64,000 bases of DNA from assembly GCA_030068075.1 (NCBI GenBank), contig CM057826.1, positions 110,029,746 to 110,093,745 of the forward strand. The letters run 5' to 3'. The position numbers and the translations under genes are program-made. Position 1 is the stretch's first letter. Each line of letters opens with the position of its first letter. A model generated the notes under the pieces. The model saw nothing but the letters and a program-made list of their open reading frames with translations, ran no database searches and was not told the origin of the DNA. This stretch comes from Paguma larvata. Its lineage: Eukaryota; Chordata; Mammalia; Carnivora; Viverridae. Below are positions 45,100 to 56,439 of the stretch, in pieces.

Positions 45100-45313
45100 G
45101 GGGCGCCTGGGTGGCTCAGTCAGTTAAGTGTCCAACTTCAGCTCAGGTCATCATCTCATGGTTTGTGAGTTCAAGCCCCGCATTGGGCTCTCTGCTGTCA
45201 GTGCAGAGCCTGCTTCAGATCCTCTGTTTCCCTCTCTCTGTTCTCCCACTTGCTTGTGTGTCTCTCTCTCTCTTTCTCAAAAATAAATAAACATTAAAAA
45301 AAAAAAAAAAAGA
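45100..45313 (+). mobile_element. Carnivore SINE
   Basis: It is near consensus (ggggcgcctgggtggctcag), with a CT tract, tail aaaataaataaacattaaaa and a poly-A of about 16. It lacks the gctcagagcctg block (it reads gtcagtgcagagcctgcttc). Confidence 0.95.
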
Positions 45314-45320
45314 AGAGGAG

Positions 45321-45536
45321 GGGTGCTGGGTGGCTAAGTCAGTTGAGCAGCTAACTTTGGCTCAGGTCATGATCTTGAGATCCATGGGCTCCAGTCCCAT
45401 GTCGGGCTCTGTGCTGACAGCTAGGGGCCTGGAGCCTGCTTCGGGTTCTGTGTCTCCTTTTCTCTCTGCCCCTTCCCCACTCATGCTCTGTCTCTCTCTC
45501 AAGAGATAAATAAACATTAAAAAAAAAAAAAAAAAA
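45321..45536 (+). mobile_element. Carnivore SINE, head-to-tail after the previous one
   Basis: The head gggtgctgggtggctaagtc lies just 7 bases after the poly-A of the SINE at 45100. The body contains cagctaggggcctggagcct, and the poly-A tail abuts the L1 fragment. Confidence 0.93.
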
Positions 45537-46537
45537 GGAAAATCGTATCAACAAGAGAAAGGAGAAAAACCACGTAATCATTTCAATAGATACAGGAAAA
45601 GCATTTGACAAAGTATAATATCTATTCAGAATAATAAAAAAAAAAGACTTCAACAAAGTAGGTCTAGAGGGAATATACGTTAACACAATAAAGTCCATAC
45701 ATGAAAACCCCACAGCTAACATGTTTCTCAATGTTATGAAAAGCTGGGAGCTTTTCCCTAAGATCGGGAATGAATAAGACAAGGGTATCTGTTCTCACCA
45801 CTTTTATTCAACATAATACTGGAAGTCCTAGCCATAGCAATCAGACAACAACAACAACAAAAATAAAAGCCATCCAAATTGGTAAGGAAGAAGTAAAAAT
45901 TGAACTGTTTGCCAATGAAATGATACTATTTATAGAAATCTCTACAAACTCCATCAAAAAAAAACTAGAACTGATAAGTTAATTCAGTAAGGCTTCAGGA
46001 TACAAAATCAATATACAGAAATCGATTGCATTTCTATACATTAATAATGAAGTAGAAATTAAGAAAACAATCCCATTTACGATTGCTCCAAAAATAATAA
46101 AATATCTAGGACTAAACTTAACCAAGGAGTTGGAAGATCTATACTCTGAAAATTATGAAATACTGATAAAAGAAACTGAAGATGACAGAAACAAATAGAA
46201 AGATATTTCATGCTCATGGATTGAAAGAACTTTGTTAAATTGTTCATACTATCTGAAACAGTTTATAGATTAAATGCAATCCATATCAATCCACAGATAA
46301 AGATTTAATGCAATCTCTATCAAAATACCAACAGCATTTTTCACAGAACTAGAATAAATTATCCTAACATTTGTATGGAACCACAAAATTCCCTGAATAT
46401 CCAAAGCAATCTTGAAAAAGAAGAACAAAACTGGAGGTATCACAATCCCAGATATCAAGATATACTACAAAGCTATAGAAATCAAAACAGGAGGGTACTG
46501 GTGCAAAAATAGATCAATGCAACAGAATACAGAGCCC

Positions 46538-46761
46538 AGGGGCGCCTGGGTGGCTCAGTTGGTTAAGTGGCTGACTTCAGCTCAGGTCATGATCTCATGG
46601 TCTGTGAGTTCAAGCCCCGCATCAGGCTCTGTGCTGATGGCTTGGAGCCTGGAGCCTGCTTCTGATTCTGTGTCTCCCTCTCTCTCTGCCCTTCCCCTGC
46701 TCACACTCTGTCTCTATGTCTCTCAAAAATAAATAAAAACGTTAAAAAAATTTTTTTAAAA
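46538..46761 (+). mobile_element. Carnivore SINE in L1 ORF2
   Basis: It is near consensus (ggggcgcctgggtggctcag). The duplication is agaatacagagccc (46524-46537) and agaatacagaccc (46762-46774). The tail includes gttaaaaaaatttttttaaa. Confidence 0.95.
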
Positions 46762-47290
46762 AGAATACAGACCCTGGAAACAAACCTGTGATTATATGAT
46801 CACTTAATCTTTGACAAAGGAGGCAAGAATATGCAATGAGAAAAAGACAGCCTCTTGAACAAATGGTATTGGGAAAACTGGATAGCTACATGCAAAAGAA
46901 TGAAACTGAACCACTTTTTTACACCGTACACAAAAATAAACTCAAAGTGGATTAAGGACCTACATATGAGACCTGAAACCATAAAAATCCTTGAAGAAAG
47001 TACAGGCAATAGTTTTTCTCTGACAATGGCTGTAACAACATTTTTCTAGATATGTCTTCCTGAAACAAGGGAAACAAAAGCAAAAATGAGCTGTTGGAAA
47101 TATACGAAAATAAAAAGCATCTGTACAGCAAGGAAACAATCAACAAAACTAAAAGAAAACCCGCTGAATGGGAGAAGATATTTGCAAAAGATTTCTCTGA
47201 TAGGATGTTAGTATCCTAAATATATAAAGAACTTATACAACGCAACACCTAAGAAACAAGTAATAAGTAAGTCAATTAAAAAATGTGCAG

Positions 47291-47447
47291 GGGCGCCTGG
47301 GTGGCTCAGTTGGTTAAGCGTCTGCCTTCAGCTCAGGTCATGATCTCATGGTTCATGAGTCAGAGCCCCACATCGGGTTCTGTGCTGCCCGCACAGAGCC
47401 TGCTTCAGATCCTCTGTTCCCCTCTCTCTTTGTCCCTCCCCTGCTTG

Positions 47448-47479
<32 letters not shown>

Positions 47480-47516
47480 AACAAAACAACAACAACGAAA
47501 ACAAACACAAAACTTA
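47291..47516 (+). mobile_element. Carnivore SINE in L1 ORF2
   Basis: It is near consensus, with a (CT)n run at 47448-47476 and an (aac)n-like tail. The duplication is aaaaaatgtgcag (47278-47290) and aaaaaatgtacag (47517-47529), with one mismatch. Confidence 0.95.
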
Positions 47517-47870
47517 AAAAAATGTACAGAAAACATAAACAGACATTTCTCCAAAGAAGACCTACAGATGGCCAACAGACCCATGAAAAGATGCTTAGTA
47601 TCACTCATCACCAGGGAAATGCAAATCAAAACCACAATGAGTTATCACCTCACAGTTGTCAGAATGGCTAAAATCAACAACACAAGAAAAAACAGGTGTT
47701 GGTGAGGATGTGGAGAAAAAGGAATCTTCTTGCGCTCTTGGTGGGAATGCAAACTGCTGCATCCACTGTGGAAAACAGTATGGAGTTTGTTCAAAAAATT
47801 AAAAATAGAATTACCATATGACCCAGCAATGTCACTACTGGGTATTTACCCAAAGAATATGAAAACTCTG

Positions 47871-48088
47871 GAGCACCTGGGTGGCTCAGACGGTTAAGCA
47901 TCGGACTTTGGCTCAGGTCATGATCTCGTGGTTAGTGGGTTTGAGCCCCACATTAGGCTCTGTGCTGATAGCTCAGATTTTAGATCTGCTTCAGATTCTG
48001 TGACTCACTCTCTCTCTGCCCCTCCTCCTCTCATGCTCTGTTTCTCTCTCTCTCTCAAAATTAAATAAACATTTAAAAAATTTTTAAA
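47871..48088 (+). mobile_element. Carnivore SINE in L1 ORF2
   Basis: The head is gagcacctgggtggctcaga. Flanks atgaaaactctg and tatggaaacact agree only partly, so it is the oldest-looking of the three inserts in this L1. Confidence 0.9.
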
Positions 48089-48636
48089 GACTATGGAAAC
48101 ACTAATTCAGGAAGATATATGCACCCTTATGTTTATTGCAAGATTATTTACAATAGCCATATTATGGAAGCAGCCCAAGTATCCATCAATAGATGAATGG
48201 ATAAAGAAGATTTGAGATATATAAATAGATATAGATAGATATTAGAATATTATTAGATAGTAGAATATTATTCTTACATAAAAAGGATTAAATCTTGCCA
48301 TTTGCAACAACATGGATGGATCTAGAGAGTGTTACGCTGACTAAAGTAAGTCAGAGAAAGATAAATACCATATGATTTCGCTCATATGTTGAATTTAAGA
48401 AACAAAACGAATGAACAAAGGAAAAAAGAGACAGACCAAAAAACACAGTCTTACCTATAGAGAGCAAACTGATGGTTACCAGAGGGGAGGTGGATGAAAT
48501 AGGCAAAGGAGATGAAGAGCACACTCATCGTGATGAGCACTGAAAAATGTACAGAATTACCAAATCTCTCTACTGTACACCTGGAACTACTACAACACTG
48601 TATATTAACTATACTGGAATTAAAATAAAATAAAAT

Positions 48637-48747
48637 AAGATTTTATATTATTTTTTAAAGTAGACCCCATGCCCAGTGTGGGGCTTGAACTCATAGTCCT
48701 GAGATCAAGAATCACATGCTTCACCATCGGACCCAGTCGGGCACCTC
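48637..48747 (-). mobile_element. Short (head-only) carnivore SINE at the L1 3' tail
   Basis: It reads gattttatattattttttaa, agtagaccccatgcccagtg, tggggcttgaactcatagtc and a decayed head. It follows directly on the L1 (aaaat)n tail. Confidence 0.8.
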
Positions 48748-48834
48748 CCTCCTTAAAGTAAATTAAAAAAAAAGAAGAAAAGCACATTACAAAACTACAT
48801 GGATAGTGTCAAGTATACTTCAAAAACAAAACAA

Positions 48835-49035
48835 GGGGCACCTGGGTGGCTCAGTTGGTTAAGCATCCAACTTCAGCTCAGGTCAGATCTTGCAGTTCAC
48901 GAGTTCGAGCCCCATGTCAGGCTCTATGCTGACAGCTCAGAGCCTGGAGCCTGTTTCAGATTCTGTGTGTGTATCTCTCTCTCCCCCTCCCCCTCATACT
49001 CTGTCTCTCTCTCAAAAATAAACATTAAAAAAATC
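48835..49035 (+). mobile_element. Carnivore SINE
   Basis: The head is ggggcacctgggtggctcag, with a standard body and a short CT tract. The tail runs into an (aaac)n stretch that resembles the left flank aaaacaaaacaag. Confidence 0.93.
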
Positions 49036-49040
49036 TTATC

Positions 49041-49621
49041 AAACAAACAAAACAAAACAAACCCACAAATGACACATCATCTCATGTTTGTATAAAAAAG
49101 CTTGTGTATGTGTACCCACAGAAAAAAAGATTAGAAGGAAATCGTGGTTCTTTCTGAATGGTGAGATGATAGGTGTTTTTTGCCTTCCTTTTTATCCCTT
49201 TAAAGAATGTCCAGATTTTTTACAATGATCACTTATTACTTCTATATCAGAAAGAGAAAATGAATTTCTTTTATTTTTAACAACAAACATTGCTCTTTAT
49301 GTGCTACTGAAACACACATGCGTGAAAGCATAAACTACCTTGCGATTTACACATCTTGCCTGGATAACCCGAAGATGACAAAATCGTTGTAGCAACTTGC
49401 TGCAAGGAAAACTCAAAAACTTTTTAAAGAAAATACAGAGAAAAGTCACAGAGAGTAAAGGGAATGGGGAGCAGGCCAGAGTCTGACTTTCTGGTGACCC
49501 CTCATTCCTACGTGGAACTTGGAGGACTCTGTCACCACTGAATGTGAAGCCAGCCTTCTGGGTAGGCTTTGAAAGTTAGGAGGATAAAATATGTTATTTA
49601 CAGTATGTTGGTTTGATTTAT
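49041..49621. other. Single-copy stretch
   Basis: No repeat and no credible frame recognised. Confidence 0.4.
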
Positions 49622-49848
49622 AACATTTTTTAAAAATGTTTTTAATGTTTATTTTTGAGAGAGAGAGGGAGAGAGAGAGACAGAGAGAGAGACAGAGTGC
49701 AAACAGGAGAGAGGGAGATACAGAATCCTAGCAGGCTTCAGGCTCTGAGCTGTTAGCACAGAGCCCGAGGTGGGTCTTGGACTCAAATCGAGAGATCATG
49801 ACCTGAACCGAAGTCAGATGCTCAACCGACTAAGCACCCAGATGCCCC
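49622..49848 (-). mobile_element. Carnivore SINE, minus strand
   Basis: The tail includes ttttaatgtttatttttgag, then a GA tract of about 50 bases, body and head taagcacccagatgcccc. Flanks tgatttata and tgatttgtg are a likely decayed duplication. Confidence 0.92.
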
Positions 49849-49857
49849 TGATTTGTG

Positions 49858-50545
49858 ACTTTTAAATATTTAGACACATGGTATGTGGCCCTTAATTTGT
49901 ATTCTTGCCATGAGGTTCACAAATGTTAGGGACAGGCCTGGAGACAGAGAACAAAACTAAATAGACCACTTTGTCATCTGAGAAGCACCAAATGTCATAT
50001 GCAGGCATCTACAGAACAGTGTGGATGGTAGTCTCTAACCTCAGGGACAACTTACACCTAGATCCACATCTACAGCCTCCCAGAGGCTCACTGGTATCAT
50101 CTGGACTCTGTGGCTATGTGAAGCAGAGAACCAGCGGCAAAAGGCCTAGAGTATACCCAGTACATCAGTGGAAGCAACATTTATTGAGGGACAATTGACA
50201 GGCCATGCACTCTTTCAGAACGGACAAGAAGATTCCCAAGCCCTAAGGGCCTAAAGGCATGGAGACACTATGGGACTTATGTGGAAAACACTGCTTCTTG
50301 GGAGCCCTGGTTTGAGACTACACAGAGAGTTGAAGGCAGAGTCAAACATAATAACAAAGAACAATTCATAGAAAAGGAAATGCAAATAGATTTTAAATAT
50401 ATGAAATATATATATTCATATGTGTAAAGCTATGTGTATATAGGTGCACAATAAGAAAAAACTTAAAGTTTGCTTTTCACATGTCCATTATCAAAGATCA
50501 AATGATTTGATAACATGCAGCATTAGGTTTGATGTAAGGCAATCA
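49858..50545. other. Single-copy stretch
   Basis: An AT-rich patch with tatatatatattcatatgtgt-like text lies at 50.40 kb. A 75-codon frame at 49971-50198 has no recognisable content. Confidence 0.4.
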
Positions 50546-51745
50546 TCAAACTCCTGCATTTTTGGTGGAAGCATCAAGTAGTACATCCTCTTTGAAGTTA
50601 TGTTTTGACAACATTCATCAAAGGAAAAAAAGGACATTTTCTTTGATAGTGCTCTTTCAGTTCGAGAAATCTATCAGTTACACACCTCCTTGTATGGGTG
50701 TACAAAGAAACTTGCTCATTACATATTGTGTGTTGCAACAGAAGACTGGAAATAACCTGAAGGTTCATTAATAAGTTACTACTTAAGTAAGTTATGCCTG
50801 GTCCATCCAGTAGAAGCTATACAACTCTTACAAAAGAAATAGGCTACTTTTCAAAATGCTTAGAATATGCTTCAAGTTATGTGGAGAAAAAAATTGCCCC
50901 AAAGATAGTACTGGGACAACTGGAAAAATCTTTATTTGGACTGTGTATTAGATAATAATATTGTATCAATATTAAATTTCTCGAATTTGATCATTGTATC
51001 ATGGCTACATGAGAGAATGTGAGAGAATGTCCTTGTTCTTAGGAGATACACAAACAAGTACTTAGGTATAAAAATATCTACAGCTCACTCTGAAATGGTT
51101 CAGCAATCATAATTGTAACAATAACAACAATGATCAAAACTATATACATACAGAGAGAATGCAGTTGTGGCAAAATGTTAACTGATTAATCTAGGTGAGA
51201 GGCATAGAAAAGTTCATTTTACTGTTCATGGGGTGCCTGGGTAGCTTAGTTGGTTAAGTGTCTGACTCTTGATTTTGATTGTGGGATCGAGCCCCAAGCC
51301 TGGCTCTGTGCTGACAACTCAGAGCCTGCTTGGGATTCTCTTTCTCCCTCCCTCTCTCTATCTCTCTGACTCTCGCTCTCTAAAAATTAATAAATAAACT
51401 TTTAAAAAGCTTATTTTAGTATTCTTGTAATTTTTCTGAAGATTTGAATTTTTAAGGAAAGAAAGAGTTTAAAAAGAAAGAAACAGAGGTACAGAGCAGT
51501 CTATGATGTGTTACCTTTTGGGAGAAATGCATATATGCCTTTGGAAGCAAACTGAAGAAACCGATACCGGTAGTTGCTCTGGGAAGTGGAGTTCCTCTGG
51601 GGGATGGGGTTGGAGGAAGGTTTATTATACTGTGTACCTGACTGTACTACTGGGACTAAAAAAATTGTTTTACCTTGTGTGCATATCCTCTATTCAAAAC
51701 GAGAGAGAAGAACAAGTTATTTAAAAAGCAAACACAACTACTAAC
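50546..51745 (+). repeat. Old L1M 3' region, interrupted by a SINE
   Basis: Successive phrases are gggtgtacaaagaaacttgc, agactggaaataacctgaag, agtactgggacaactggaaa, gtgagagaatgtccttgttc, gaaatggttcagcaatcata and later gtagttgctctgggaagtgg. They follow the order of an old L1 3' UTR or several overlapping L1M pieces. Confidence 0.55.
51229..51412 (+). mobile_element. Carnivore SINE inside L1M
   Basis: The head is gggtgcctgggtagcttagt, with a shortened body (the recommended middle gatcatgatctca is missing) and tail aataaataaacttttaaaaa. Duplication: attttactgttc (51216-51227) and attttagtattc (51413-51424). Confidence 0.92.
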
Positions 51746-51789
51746 TAAAAGATACAAATTCACTTCCACTATACAAATGGTTGTGGGAA

Positions 51790-52330
51790 CTATCACTTCC
51801 TTTCCTAATCTATTTTAGGCATTTCTATGTACCCTGATCAAAATCAGTCCATATCATTTTTTTTTAATGAAGGGGAGAACAAAAAGCTGCTGCCCAGAGA
51901 AAAGCACTGTTAATATTTTCCTGTCGCCTTATAGTCTTTTTCCCACATACATTATTTAACATAGTTGAGATCCTACTTAGTATATGATTTTATGATTTCC
52001 CTTTGGAAAAGGTTTTTGGTTTAATATTGTGTCAAGCATCTCATGTCCTTAAAAACTCTTTGGAGAACAAGTTTGTTTGCTTGCTTGTTTGTTTGTTTGT
52101 TTTAAAGTAGGCTCCATGCCCAGTGTGGGGCTTGAACTCACAACCCTGGGATCAAGAATCACATGCTCTACCGACCGAGCCAGCCAGGCACCCCATGGAC
52201 AAGAATTTTAATAGCTGCATTTTGTACTATCCTATCATGCCTTATAATTAAGTGATTCCCTTTTGGACCTTCCCGTTCTTTGCCATTTTTTTCCATTATA
52301 AGTAAATCTGCAATGAACACAATTACTTAA
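51790..52330 (-). repeat. Old L1M 3' UTR, antisense, split by a short SINE
   Basis: acatagttgagatcctactt, gcatctcatgtccttaaaaa, then after the SINE atttcttttaatggctgca-like text, taagtaaatctgcaatgaac, follow the antisense L1M 3' UTR pattern. Confidence 0.55.
52072..52195 (-). mobile_element. Short (head-only) carnivore SINE
   Basis: A (GTTT)n-like tail is followed by aaagtaggctccatgcccag, tgtggggcttgaactcacaa and the head gagccagccaggcacccc. Confidence 0.9.
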
Positions 52331-52525
52331 AATTCTTCATCTGCATTTCAATTATTTCCTTAAGCTTGATTTCTATTACAGAAACCACTGGGTTGTGGGA
52401 TAATAGCACATTTAAACACTCTTGAGACATATTACCAAATTCCTTTCTCAAAAGATTGTTCCAGCTGCTTCTTGCAGTGCCAAGGACCTTCTTGAACTTG
52501 TGGGGACAGGAGTCTCCCTCCCAGT

Positions 52526-52990
52526 GAACTGGACTAGAAGTCAAAAGAGCTGGGCTATGGTCCCTGTTCTGCCACAAATCACCTTTGTGATCCTGAGAAA
52601 GATTTTTCTTTTAAAAAAAGATGTTTTTTTAAATATGTGTAGAACTTTATTTTATTTTATTTTATTTTATTTATTTTTAAGTAATCTCTACACCCACCAT
52701 GGGGCTTGAAATCACAAACCGAGATCAAGAGTCACATGCTTTACCAACTGAGCTAGCCAGGCACCCCAATATGTTTTTTAAATCAGTTTCGCATTTCTTT
52801 TTAAACCTCACAACCACCTCTCTGAAATAACAGGGAGGTATTATTCCCATTGGAAAGATCAGAAAGCGAGGCTCAAAATGGTTAAGTGATTTTTCCAGTG
52901 TCAAAACTGGTAAATGACATGAAAAGCACAACTTCTGGTTCCTATTTCAGGGTAATTTCCATTATCTCACACTGCCTCTTTCTTTTCATC
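52526..52990. repeat. Two MIR fragments in opposite orientation around a short SINE
   Basis: On the left, agaagtcaaaagagctgggc and ctgccacaaatcacctttgt read as sense MIR. On the right, at about 52,805-52,985, aacctcacaaccacctctct, gatcagaaagcgaggctcaa and aatggttaagtgatttttcc read as antisense MIR. Confidence 0.55.
52639..52767 (-). mobile_element. Short (head-only) carnivore SINE with (TTTTA)n tail
   Basis: The tail is a clean run of ttatt units (52646-52675). Next come aagtaatctctacacccacc, atggggcttgaaatcacaaa and a head ending gagctagccaggcacccc. Confidence 0.92.
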
Positions 52991-53054
52991 TTGTCAGGCA
53001 ATCATTTTGGATCTCAAAGTGGGAAATGTCCTCATGCTTCTCAAATTTCACCAT

Positions 53055-53205
53055 ACACACAAATTCCCTGAGGAACCTTGTTAAAATGCAGATTCTAATC
53101 AATAGGTCAGGGTAGTGTCTAAGACCGTGGATTCCAAACGAGCTCCCCAGGTGATATAGTGCTGCTGGTCTGTGGACCTCGCTTTGAATAGCAAAGTACA
53201 AGACA
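53055..53205. repeat. MER5A-like hAT miniature element
   Basis: ctgaggaaccttgttaaaat, gcagattctaatcaataggt, gagctccccaggtgatatag and the central palindromic layout follow the MER5A pattern. It is non-coding and old. Confidence 0.65.
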
Positions 53206-53529
53206 GTCTCTACACTCCTTTTGGCAAAAATATTGCGTATTTGTGTATTTTTCACCTAGGATAAAATTGTATCATATAAAGAAGCCATTTATCATACAGA
53301 ATTCACCAGCTTCCACAATGTACACATCAGCGGATGAGAATCAATAACTAACTAAGCCTGGATTCCATAATTTTCTGCCAGTTTCGAATAATAAAGCTTT
53401 AAAAACTCAAGTCTAATAAAGAAGCTCTTCAAAACCAAGAATCTGGATTGCAGTAGCAGTCCAGTACTGAGCATGACATTTAGCTCAAAGGCAAAAGCTA
53501 TCGACACAAGAAATTAACTAAGAACTCCA

Positions 53530-53990
53530 GGGTGCATGACTAAATGCTGGCAAGGGAGGGCGTTCCAGGAAGGGGATACAGCCTTGGAAAAGCAAAGGAG
53601 ATAGGAAAGGGTCAAATGTTTTAGGGACAATGACTAGACTCATTTGGGAGGAATGCATAATTTATGAAGGGAGATAAGATTGGAAGGGCAACTCCAGGCC
53701 TGATTTTTATAGCCTGTGGATAAATGTTTAATTGAATTTAGATCTTTGTTTAATGTACAGAGGCATTTGCCACTGAAAGATTTTGAGGGGAGGAATGATA
53801 GAGAAGGCGTTAGAAGGTATGTCTTCAAAGGGCGGTGACTAGAATGTTAAAAGGCCAAATCCATATTTGGTTGTGAGAGAAGGGCAGTGAGAGTGAATAC
53901 GAGTAGATACAGATACAATAGATGTTGCGAGAAAAACAAAATATTTTGATTGTATTGGCTAATTAATGTGGCAAGTGATGGAAGAGTTTA
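53530..53990 (-). repeat. L2 fragment, antisense
   Basis: aggaaggggatacagccttg, gggcaactccaggcctgatt, tttatagcctgtggataaat and gaaagattttgaggggagga fit the antisense interior of an L2 3' region. Confidence 0.5.
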
Positions 53991-54217
53991 AGGTGAATCT
54001 TTGAAGTTCCAAGCCTGGATCACAGGAAAGTGATAGTACCATCAGCAAAAATAGGGATGTCAGGAGATATGCAGGCTTCATAAATAACCACAACAACAAT
54101 TGCCCACACCAACTTTAATATCGTGGCCTGGCCCAGAATGCTACGATCACAATGGCAGAAGAAGGGTTATTTTGAAAAAATTTTGCCTGAATCGTCTGAT
54201 TATTAGTTAAAATTCTG

Positions 54218-54420
54218 GGTTGGTTTTTTTTGGGGGGTGGGGCGTTAATGCTTACTTGTTTTTGAAGGGAGAAAGGGCCAGAGAGAGAGGGAGACAAAGG
54301 ATGAAGCGGGCTCTGTGCTGACAGCAGAGAGACTGACTCAGGGCTCAAACTCACAAACCGTGAGATCATGACCTGAGCCGTAGTTGGACACTTACCCAAC
54401 TGAGCCACTCAGCTGCCCCA
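54218..54420 (-). mobile_element. Carnivore SINE, minus strand, with G/T-rich tail
   Basis: The tail is unusual, ggttttttttggggggtggg. Then come ggagacaaaggatgaagcgg, the body and a head ending gagccactcagctgcccc. A perfect 11-bp duplication ttaaaattctg lies at 54207-54217 and 54422-54432. Confidence 0.94.
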
Positions 54421-54432
54421 ATTAAAATTCTG

Positions 54433-56435
54433 TCTTTTGATGGAAAAAGGCTTATACTTGTTTTTCCAGGAGTGATGGGTGTGCCTGAGTTTTTCCCTCC
54501 TTGCTACCCATCCTAACATTGTCCCTGGTTAACACAGTTGACTGGGAGTAGAAGGAAATTCGTGGGCTTGAATCAGGACCAAACTGGGGTTCTAAATCAG
54601 AAGGGGGGAGCACCATGAATTCCTGCTTTCCGCCCACTCTCAGTGCAAATCACTATATAAAGGCATTAATCTAATTCTGATTTCATCCTGATTTAGCACG
54701 GTCTGCTAGCAACTTCCTTGCTGGAGTCTGAAATTCTTTATAACTGAGTTCAGCTCACAAATGCACTGGCTTTGTTGCCTTATAGAGGCCTTGATGCCCT
54801 CAGAATAGCACAGTTATTTGTAGCAAAGGACAGACCTTTGTACTCCATTGGCAGCTTCTGCTCGGTAGAGCTTGTGGGAGCCCGAGAGGAAGAAGCCCAG
54901 ACATGTATGCAATTTCCTCCCCTGTTCAATTCGCTCCATTGTCTTTTTGGTGGTTTGACCTCTATGACAATTGTAAGGTGTCTTGGAAAATTTTGAGATA
55001 TAATTCATAGTTCTTGCTGTACAGAGAGAAGATTTTTATTTAAAATGAGAGCAATAATAGAAATGTATTTTCAAAGAGGGTTGGGGTTTATTTAAACTAC
55101 ATGTCTTCATCAAATTCCAACTGGGATAGTGTCATGTGTGGATTTTTTTTTTCTTCTCGTTTCTTATCACAGATAATTAGAATTTGTGGGACACCCACTC
55201 TGTTTAGAGAGCAATAATATGCCATTGTTTAGAATTCAAAACAAGATGCTAATTCAACAACCCCAATTAAAGAGTTTTCTTTCCCCCTTTGTAGTGGCCA
55301 TTTTTTCTGAGAGACTGACTGTATTTCGGTGGTAGAATTACGTGGTATAATATAGCATAATTTATCATAAATTTGCAGTTTACTATGAAATGAGATGGGG
55401 TAATGATGTTTAGCCAACAAGAAAAGGATTTATCTCCATTCCTCCCCTCTCTGGCTTCTGACGGTTACAGTGGTGAGAGAGATGTTCCGAGCCTAAAGGA
55501 AAGACAGATGCAACATCACCATCTGGCACGGGGAGGTGTGTGATGTGTTCTCTGCATAGTTCTGTTTTTGTCTGGTTGTAAAAACCTGCCTTGTGTTTTT
55601 ATTACTCAATCACTTCTTGAGCCGGTAAGCCTGGTGTAAGCTGAAGTTAGTTCAGATATGTCTTTAATCACAGGATAGCCTTAGCAAATTGGGCAACTGA
55701 TTCAGAACAACTGATCGTTTCAACCACAGTCACACAGCAGGATGACCACAACACCAAATAAGTGCCCTATGTCTTGTATAAGAACAAACACGCACAGAGA
55801 GAGAGGATAAATCTCTGCCGGAAACCAGCTAGATTTCATTTGTTACTTCAGCTGTTTGGCAAGATCTTTTCAACATACACTTTTTTTTTTGGTTTTGTTT
55901 TGTTCTGTTTTTTAATCCATGGAACTGGCTGAGTTCTTTGAAATGTCACTTCATCGTGACATTTGAAATGATGATTAAAGCTTAGCTTCCTGGCCGTGTC
56001 CAAACACAAGATGAAGGGAAGAATTTAGGTAAAAATCTCTGCATGTTTTGGGCCCAAAAGAACTCTTGGTAATCTGGAGCCCATTTCTGTTGTGTTTCAC
56101 TTTCAGTAATGGGGTAACAGAGTCAGAGACTAAACAATGTGTGTCCCTTCAAGATTGGCATTTACCTTTCAGCATATCATCCTAAATCTTTCGGAATAGC
56201 TGATTTATTATGTTTTTTAGAGTCAAAATATCATTTGAAGGTAGCATAGCTTTTACCTATGTTTATAAGTTAAATCCATTGGCATCAAAACCTTAAACGA
56301 TTAATTTTTATGTCCCTAGAAACGTGGTTTAAAATGTTCAGTATGAGATCAACATATCCTATTCGATTTTTTCCTCATCTTGCAGTTAATGTAAGGGTAT
56401 CGTAGAAGGTAGTCTCAGCATCAAGAGCAAACAAA
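54433..56435. other. 2-kb stretch almost free of recognisable repeats
   Basis: I see only low-complexity patches (ttttttttttggttttgttt at 55.88 kb). No frame is credible as a gene. This is the second long repeat-poor stretch of the intergenic region. Confidence 0.45.
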
Positions 56436-56439
56436 ATTA

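Larger units (their letters stand above)
45540..47860 (+). pseudogene. L1 ORF2 remnant (C-terminal 60 percent)
   Basis: Visible pieces are ISIDTGKAFDKV-like sequence (45.58 kb, with stops), then IQIGKEEVKIELFANEMILF (45.87-45.93 kb). In that box the catalytic FADD is changed to FANE, so both aspartates are lost. Next come NSIKKKLELIS (45.95 kb) and [24 protein letters not shown] sequence (46.43 kb). The [13 protein letters not shown] region follows (46.5 kb), then [17 protein letters not shown] (46.97 kb) and [20 protein letters not shown] (47.57 kb). Numerous stops and shifts occur, so it is a dead copy. Confidence 0.9.
45537..48632 (+). mobile_element. 5'-truncated L1 broken by three SINEs
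   Basis: The fragment starts in the reverse-transcriptase part of ORF2 and runs to the 3' end, tatattaactatactggaat followed by an (aaaat)n tail. Without the SINEs it is about 2.4 kb. All three inner SINEs have recognisable or decayed target duplications. The 5' border coincides with the poly-A of the SINE at 45321. Confidence 0.93.

Noticed and set aside
45351..45782. 143-codon minus frame
   Set aside because: It is a shadow that runs through a plus-strand SINE into a plus-strand L1 fragment.
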